From positions 424,513 through 488,512 of the forward strand of contig NZ_LN929894.1 in assembly GCF_001493375.1 (NCBI RefSeq): 64,000 nt of DNA, in the 5' to 3' direction. Numbering within the stretch: the stretch's first letter is position 1; the number at the start of each line of letters is the position of its first letter. A program made the position numbers and the translations under genes. This document shows positions 59,243 through 64,000 of the stretch, in pieces. The notes below the pieces were generated by a model. That model did no database searches. It was given only the letters and a program-made list of their open reading frames with translations, and was not told where the DNA came from. Source of the stretch: Streptomyces specialis. GTDB lineage: Bacteria; Actinomycetota; Actinomycetes; Streptomycetales; Streptomycetaceae.

Positions 59243-59839
59243 ATGCTGCGCGTCGTGAACCGGGTCCTGATCGGCCTGACCGGTCTCGTCCTCTTCTGCA
59301 CCGGCCTCGCGGCCGTCGTCGCCGCCCTCGACGTGCCCCACCGGATGGGCGTCGACATGCCGGACGGCTGGTCCTGGCGCGCCCCAGAGGACGTGCTGCT
59401 GACCCACGCCGACCGCACGCAGTGGCGCGGCGAGAGCTGGTGGTGGCCCGTGGTCATCGGCGGCCTCGCGCTGCTGGTGCTGCTCGCACTGGGGTGGCTG
59501 CTGGCCCAGCTCCGCAGGCGTCGCCTCACCGAGATCCTGGTCGACAGCGGCGACGGCGTGGGCGCCCTGCTGCGCGGCCGGGCCATGGAGGACGTGGTGG
59601 CCGCCGAGTCGGAAGCCCTGCCGGGCATCGACCGCGCCCGGGTCACCCTGATCGGCCGCCGCGACCGCCCCCGCATAAGGATCGGCCTGCTGCTCACCCC
59701 CCAGGCGAGCCCCGCCACCCTGGTCCACCGCCTGCGCACCGAAGCGGTCGACCACGCCCGCCTCTCCGCCGGCCTCCCGGCCCTCCCCACTGAGGCCCGC
59801 CTCCGCGCCACGAAACACACCCCGGAACGGGTGAGCTGA
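59243..59839 (+). CDS. amaP: AmaP-like alkaline-shock membrane anchor protein
   Basis: A 198-residue protein with two membrane helices (VLIGLTGLVLFCTGLAAVVAAL; WWWPVVIGGLALLVLLALGWLLAQL) and an AmaP-type C-terminal domain (VAAESEALPGIDRARVTLIGRRDRPRIRIGLLL). In Staphylococcus AmaP tethers Asp23 to the membrane; the gene content here implies a similar complex. It starts 23 bp after the previous gene. Its last about 55 bp, including the stop, are duplicated 336 bp downstream. Confidence 0.87.
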   Translation: MLRVVNRVLIGLTGLVLFCTGLAAVVAALDVPHRMGVDMPDGWSWRAPEDVLLTHADRTQWRGESWWWPVVIGGLALLVLLALGWLLAQLRRRRLTEILVDSGDGVGALLRGRAMEDVVAAESEALPGIDRARVTLIGRRDRPRIRIGLLLTPQASPATLVHRLRTEAVDHARLSAGLPALPTEARLRATKHTPERVS

Positions 59840-60665
59840 AGCCGCCCCGCCGTGCCTTCCCCACGGCGACCGTCCCGTGGGCTGCGCGGGTCACGCCCCC
59901 GTGTCCGGCCGGGCCTTCCCCCCGGTGGCGCGTCCCCGCGCCGCGAAACACTTCTCGAAAGCCCGCTTCCAGGGCTGCGCCCGTGTGCCCGGCGGATGCG
60001 CCGGTCTCTGCCGTGGAGGCCCGTTCCATGCGGCGTGCCCCCGGGGGGCGAAGCCGGTCGGCGGTTGTCCCGTGGACCGCGCGGCTGACGCCTGCGTGTC
60101 CGGCCGGTCTGCCGGGCCTTCCCCACTGAGGCCCGCCTCCGCGCCACGAAACACACCCCGGAACGGGGGCGCTGAAGCCGCCCCGCCCTTTCGCCGCGCC
60201 TTCCCCACAGCAGGCCGCACGGCGACCGTCCCGTGGGCTGCGCGGGTCACGCCCCCGTGTCCGGCCGGGCCTTCCCCCCGGCGGCGCGTCTCCGTGCCGG
60301 GAAGCGCTCCCCGGCACGGGTGAGCTGAAGCTGCCCCCCGCCCTCGCCGTGCCTTACCTACGCAGGCCCGCCTCCGTTCCGCACAGCGACCGTCGCGTGG
60401 ACCGCGCGGCTGGCGCCTGCGTGTCCGGCCGGTCTGCCGGGCCTTCCCCCCTGGCGGCCCCTCTCCGCGTCGGTAAGCACTCTCCGGGGGCCCGCTCTCG
60501 GGGCTGGACCCGTGTGTCCGGCCGCTCTGCCGGGCCTTCCCCCCTGACGGCCCCTCTCCGCGTCGGTAAGCACTCTCCGGGGGCCCGCTCTCGGGGCTGG
60601 ACCCGTGTGTCCGGCCGCTCTGCCGGGCCTTCCCCAGTGCACCCCGTCCCCGCGCCGGGAAGCGC
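59785..60665. repeat. 0.9-kb mosaic of dispersed repeats after amaP
   Basis: A non-coding stretch of about 950 bp made of related segments. The core GTGTCCGGCC recurs at 59901, 60096, 60257, 60421, 60514 and 60607, each followed closely by GGGCCTTCCCC. Longer copies: 59785-59851 equals 60121-60187 (includes the amaP stop), and 59862-59933 matches 60218-60289. Open frames crossing it lack ribosome-binding sites and normal codon bias. Confidence 0.85.
60435..60650. repeat. 93-bp tandem repeat (two full copies plus a partial)
   Basis: 60435-60527 and 60528-60620 are identical except for one base (CTGGCGG against CTGACGG). A third unit starts at 60621 and diverges after about 14 bp. The unit is 31 codons long but no gene is supported across it. 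It lies inside the larger mosaic. Confidence 0.9.
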
Positions 60666-60795
60666 GCTCTCCGGGGCCCGCTCCCCGCGTGGCGGACGGG
60701 CTTGCCCCGCGGAGGTGCGCTCCGTGCGGCGCTCCCCAGGGCTGACGTCGGCGGGCCTGCCACGGGGCCCGCTTACGCGCTCACGCCCCCGGGGC

Positions 60796-61644
60796 TCACC
60801 CGGCGGAAGTCGCCCCCACCGACTCCTCGGGCCGGGCGGCAGCGCCGGGCGTTCCGGGCCGGCCGGGCTTCTTCGCCTCGCGGGCCCGCGTGTCCTGGAC
60901 CTCGCGTCGCAGCAGCAGGAACCAGCCCACCGGCACGCCCCCGGCGAACATCCACCACTGGATCGCGTAGGCGAAATGCGACCCGATCCCCGTGTGGTCC
61001 GGCTCCGGCAGCAACTCCGGCTGCTCGTCCGCGTCCGCCGGGGCCGGGGAGGTCTCCGTCAGCTCCAGATAGCCGCCGAGCATCGGCATGCCCGCCGCCT
61101 CGGCCCGCTCCTGGCTGTCGATCATCATGATCATGCCGTCCGGCAGCCCGTCACGGTCCCTGATGCCGGTCGTCCCGCTGCTCTCGTCTGCCATCAGCCG
61201 CCCGGTCACCGTCACCTCGCCCCGGGGCGGCTCCGCCACGTCCGGCAGCCGCGTGTAGTCGTCACCCGCGGGCACGAAGCCCCGGTTCACCACCACGCCC
61301 GTGCCGTCCGCCTGCACCAGCGGCGTGAGCACGTAGTACCCGACCTCGCCGTTCTCGTTCGTCCGCTGCCGGACCACCACCTGGGCGTCCGTGTCGTACA
61401 CCCCGGTCGCCGTCACCGGCCGGTACCGGTCGTCGGGGTCGGGCGCGCCGCCCGGCGTCGTCAGCTCGCTCATCGGCACCGGATCGGCGGACAGGCTGTC
61501 GCTGATCAGGTCGTTCCGCTCCACCCGCTGCTCGTGGCGGTGGAGCTGCCAGAAACCCAGCCAGATCAGGCACGGGATCATGGCCAGGGCGACGAGGGTG
61601 AGGAGCACCCACTGCCGGGTCAGCAGAAACCGGTACACAACCAC
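60796..61644 (-). CDS. SURF1-family cytochrome oxidase assembly protein
   Basis: A 282-residue membrane protein with one helix near the N-terminus (WVLLTLVALAMIPCLIWLGFWQLHRH, the SURF1 start) and one near the C-terminus (HFAYAIQWWMFAGGVPVGWFLLLRREV, the SURF1 end). The loop between contains GYYVLTPLV and VVVNRGFVPAG. SURF1 helps insert heme a into cytochrome c oxidase. GTG 61644 is used; GTG 61638 is possible. The C-terminal tail is Pro/Ala-rich. Confidence 0.92.
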   Translation of the reverse strand: MVVYRFLLTRQWVLLTLVALAMIPCLIWLGFWQLHRHEQRVERNDLISDSLSADPVPMSELTTPGGAPDPDDRYRPVTATGVYDTDAQVVVRQRTNENGEVGYYVLTPLVQADGTGVVVNRGFVPAGDDYTRLPDVAEPPRGEVTVTGRLMADESSGTTGIRDRDGLPDGMIMMIDSQERAEAAGMPMLGGYLELTETSPAPADADEQPELLPEPDHTGIGSHFAYAIQWWMFAGGVPVGWFLLLRREVQDTRAREAKKPGRPGTPGAAARPEESVGATSAG

Positions 61645-61663
61645 CGACCGTACCGGAGCGGTC

Positions 61664-62689
61664 TCAGTCCCCGGCCGCCGGGGCCGCCGGAGCCACGTCG
61701 CGCAGGAGCTGGGTGAACGCCGCCTCGTCCAGGATCGGCGTGCCGTACTCCCGCGCCCGCGCCACCTTCGTGGTCGCCGCCCCCGGGTCGTTGCTCACCA
61801 GCAGGCTCGTCCGCCGCGACACGCTCGTCGCGACGTGCAGCCCCGCCTCGACGGCCTGGTCCTCCAGCACGTCGCGCTCCACCGACGTGTCACCCGAAAA
61901 GGCGACCCGCATGCCCTGCGTCAGCCGCCCGCCCGGCTCGTACCGCCCGGGGTTGGGGTGCGGGCACGGCGGGCGCCGCCGCGTCTGCCGCCACCCGGGC
62001 CGCCACGCCGTCCGGGCGGCCCGCTCCGCGCCTTCCGCACCGGCCGGGGACTGGGTCCACCCGGTGATCGGCAGACACGCCAGGAGCGGCAGCCGCAGCC
62101 CCCGCGCCGCCGCCCGGTGCAGGCTCGGCCGGAACGCCTCGGCCAGCACCCTGGCGTCGTCCAGCGCGTGGTGCGCGCGCCGCTGCGTGACCCCGAAGTG
62201 CGCGGCCAGCGTCTCCAACTTGTGGTTCGGCAGCGGCAGTTCCAGCTTCTTCGACAGCAGGATCGTGCACAGCCGCTGCTCGACGGGCACGGTCAGGGAG
62301 GCCCGCGCGAACTCGCGGGCGATCATCGACCAGTCGAACATCGCGTTGTGCGCGACGAGCACCCGGCCCGCCAGCCGCTCCGCGAACTCCCCGGCGATCT
62401 CCGGGAAGAGCGGCGCGTCCGCGAGCATCGCGGCCGTGAGCCCGTGGATCCAGGTGGGCCCGGGATCGCGCTGCGGGTTCACCGTCGTGTACCAGTGGTC
62501 CTCGACCTCGCCGGTGGCCGTCAGCCGGTAGACCGCGGCGGACACGATGCGGTCCTCGCGCGCGAGACCGGTCGTCTCGACGTCCACCACGGCATAACCG
62601 TCCGGATAGTCCGCCGGCCAGATCCGGGCGTCGGACTGCTGGGCCGGGACGCGGGCCACGGCCGCCTGGTGGTCTTCGAGCATGGTCAC
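61664..62689 (-). CDS. DEDDh 3'-5' exonuclease with C-terminal BRCT domain
   Basis: A 341-residue DnaQ-like exonuclease. Exo I YAVVDVETTGL (D36, E38), Exo II VLVAHNAMFDWSMI and Exo III RRAHHALDDARVLAEAF are intact. A linker leads to a BRCT-like domain (about 255-330: MRVAFSGDTSVERDVLEDQAVEAGLHVATSVSRRTSLLVSNDPG). It is probably a DNA repair or proofreading-type nuclease acting independently of a polymerase. It lies 20 bp upstream of SURF1 on the same strand. Confidence 0.92.
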   Translation of the reverse strand: MTMLEDHQAAVARVPAQQSDARIWPADYPDGYAVVDVETTGLAREDRIVSAAVYRLTATGEVEDHWYTTVNPQRDPGPTWIHGLTAAMLADAPLFPEIAGEFAERLAGRVLVAHNAMFDWSMIAREFARASLTVPVEQRLCTILLSKKLELPLPNHKLETLAAHFGVTQRRAHHALDDARVLAEAFRPSLHRAAARGLRLPLLACLPITGWTQSPAGAEGAERAARTAWRPGWRQTRRRPPCPHPNPGRYEPGGRLTQGMRVAFSGDTSVERDVLEDQAVEAGLHVATSVSRRTSLLVSNDPGAATTKVARAREYGTPILDEAAFTQLLRDVAPAAPAAGD

Positions 62690-62830
62690 CGAGGATACGT
62701 GCCCACACCGACACCGGCCGTACCACGGGCCGGAGTTGAGTCACCGTCGGAAACGGCGAAGGCCCCTATATCACCCCATCCTCCCTAGATCAACTCCCGG
62801 CCGGGCCGCGCGTCGCGTACGCTGCCCCCC

Positions 62831-63820
62831 ATGTTGCTCGACACCTACGGGCGGACCGCCACCGACCTGCGGGTCTCGCTGACCGACAGGTGCAACCTCC
62901 GCTGCACGTACTGCATGCCGGAGGAGGGGCTGTCCTGGCTGGCGAAGCCCGACCTCCTCACGGACGACGAGATCGTCCGGCTGGTGGGGATAGCCGTCAC
63001 GCGGCTCGGCGTGACCGAGGTCCGGTTCACCGGCGGCGAGCCGCTGCTGCGCCCCGGCCTGGTCGGCATCGTCGCCCGCTGCGCCGCGCTCAGGCCCCGG
63101 CCGACGCTCTCCCTGACCACCAACGGCATCGGCCTGGAACGGACGGCCACCGCCCTCCGCGCGGCCGGACTGGACCGGGTCAACGTCTCGCTGGACACCA
63201 CCGACCCCGCCGTCTTCGAGCGCATCACCCGCCGCAAGCGCCACGGCGACGTGCTGCGCGGCCTGGCCGCCGCCAAGGCCGCCGGGCTCACTCCCGTCAA
63301 GGTCAACGCGGTGCTGATGCCGGGCCTCAACGACACGGAGGCCCCCGACCTGCTCGCCTGGGCCGTCGAGCGGGGCTACGAGCTGCGGTTCATCGAGCAG
63401 ATGCCGTTGGACGCCCAGCACGGCTGGCAGCGCGCGGACATGATCACCGCCGGGGACATCCTGGCGTCCCTGCGGACCCGTTTCACCCTCACTCCGGAGC
63501 ACGACGCCGAACGCGGCTCGGCCCCGGCCGAACGCTGGCTGGTCGACGGCGGCCCGCATCGCGTCGGCGTCATCGCCTCCGTCACCCGCCCGTTCTGCCG
63601 TACCTGCGACCGCACCCGGCTGACCGCCGACGGGCAGGTCCGCACGTGCCTGTTCGCCCGCGAGGAGTCCGACCTGCGCGGCGCCCTGCGGTCCGGCGCG
63701 GACGACGCGGAGATGGCGCGACGGTGGCAGGCCGCGATGTGGGGCAAGAAGGCCGGCTCGGGTCTGGACGACCCGGCGTTCGTGCAGCCGCGGCGCCCCA
63801 TGTCAGCGATCGGCGGCTGA
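62831..63820 (+). CDS. moaA: GTP 3',8-cyclase MoaA
   Basis: A 329-residue radical-SAM enzyme of molybdenum cofactor synthesis. RCNLRCTYCMPEEG holds the first 4Fe-4S cluster (C21, C25, C28), VRFTGGEPLLRPGL follows, and FCRTCDRTRLTADGQVRTCLF binds the second cluster. It ends with Gly-Gly (AIGG), essential in MoaA. ATG 62831 gives the standard length. Its last 18 bp overlap the convergent gene. Confidence 0.97.
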   Translation: MLLDTYGRTATDLRVSLTDRCNLRCTYCMPEEGLSWLAKPDLLTDDEIVRLVGIAVTRLGVTEVRFTGGEPLLRPGLVGIVARCAALRPRPTLSLTTNGIGLERTATALRAAGLDRVNVSLDTTDPAVFERITRRKRHGDVLRGLAAAKAAGLTPVKVNAVLMPGLNDTEAPDLLAWAVERGYELRFIEQMPLDAQHGWQRADMITAGDILASLRTRFTLTPEHDAERGSAPAERWLVDGGPHRVGVIASVTRPFCRTCDRTRLTADGQVRTCLFAREESDLRGALRSGADDAEMARRWQAAMWGKKAGSGLDDPAFVQPRRPMSAIGG

Positions 63821-64000
63821 CTTCTCCCACTCGGCGAGCGGCACGACGTCCTTGAGGAAACCCCGCAGCCCGAGGAACTTCGACAGGTGCTCGCGGTGGT
63901 CCTCGCACGCCAGCCAGGTCTTGCGGCGCTCCGGCGTGTGCAGCTTCGGGTTGTTCCAGGCGAGCACCCACCCGGCCGTCCGGCGGCAGTCCTTCGCCGA
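63803..64000 (-). CDS. Conserved hypothetical protein, C-terminal 65 residues only
   Basis: The minus strand from the window edge encodes 65 residues and a stop at 63803: ends FLGLRGFLKDVVPLAEW then EKSAADR, with two Cys and a Trp/His-rich segment (AGWVLAWNNPKLHTPERRKTW). It has normal GC bias and overlaps the moaA 3' end by 18 bp. I do not recognise the family; the N-terminus lies beyond the window. Confidence 0.7.
   Translation of the reverse strand, partial: SAKDCRRTAGWVLAWNNPKLHTPERRKTWLACEDHREHLSKFLGLRGFLKDVVPLAEWEKSAADR

Noticed and set aside
60435-60650. 93-bp repeat as a CRISPR array
   Set aside because: The units are contiguous and nearly identical, with no spacers and no cas genes.
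60349-61716. Plus-strand 455-codon open frame through the repeat mosaic as a repeat protein
   Set aside because: It continues antisense through SURF1, has no ribosome-binding site, and its composition follows the repeats, not a protein.

Overview
The window is GC-rich actinobacterial chromosome, almost certainly Streptomyces or a close relative. The evidence is third-position GC bias, many GTG starts, 4-bp GTGA/ATGA gene overlaps, and marker genes: ectABCD, a Gbn-type small DNA-binding protein, an LAETG sortase substrate and a long cob operon under a cobalamin riboswitch. From memory, the block from about 22 kb to the right end resembles the S. coelicolor SCO1820-SCO1867 region. The left 21 kb looks like strain-variable accessory DNA. 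I see no rRNA, tRNA, CRISPR array, insertion sequence or replication origin.

Layout: (1) 0.3-2.2 kb, secreted PhoX phosphatase. (2) 2.4-8.7 kb, signalling block: a SpoIIE/PP2C phosphatase, a MarR regulator, then a stressosome-type rsbR-rsbS-rsbT operon, an RsbT-like ATPase fused to an RsbX-like phosphatase, and a coiled-coil RsbU-like phosphatase. No sigma factor is present. (3) 8.7-21.6 kb, a Wzx/Wzy-type exopolysaccharide locus with an initiating phosphoglycosyltransferase, glycosyltransferases (GT2 and a PssD/PssE pair), flippase, polymerase/ligase, Wzz-like protein, a secreted GH26-like hydrolase and three sulfotransferases. It could make a sulfated extracellular polysaccharide. (4) 21.7-25 kb, the ectoine/hydroxyectoine operon. 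(5) 25.3-29.3 kb, two surface proteins (a Gly/Asp-repeat secreted protein and an LAETG-anchored protein) around an amidohydrolase. (6) 29.3-48.3 kb, a cobalamin operon on the minus strand (cobD-cobQ-cobN-chelatase-cobO-cobB-cobI-cobM-cbiD-cobL-cbiG/cobJ-ferredoxin-cobH-cbiX-cobC) behind a cobalamin riboswitch and a small uORF. (7) 48.4-51.8 kb, a Pit phosphate transporter with a PHO box, a class II aldolase and an alpha/beta hydrolase. (8) 51.8-64 kb, an unknown HEAT-like protein, an ABC-F ATPase with a short leader ORF, gbn, an enoyl-CoA hydratase, a P10-family/Asp23/AmaP envelope-stress cluster, a 0.9-kb repeat region, SURF1, an exonuclease, moaA and a partial gene.

The most important caveat is that the assembly is not clean. 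At five places (about 7.17-7.35, 18.84-19.00, 30.96-31.10, 40.70-40.83 and 53.07-53.35 kb) the sequence carries degraded Illumina Nextera adapter: Tn5 mosaic end, read-1/read-2 extensions, an i5 index resembling TATCCTCT, P5 tail and poly-C runs. At the fifth there is also a 73-bp fold-back palindrome. Each one interrupts or distorts a gene: the RsbT/RsbX fusion, the GH26-like hydrolase, cbiX, the cob-operon chelatase and the HEAT-like protein. These look like badly closed contig joins, not biology, and the damaged gene ends should not be read as pseudogenes or novel fusions.
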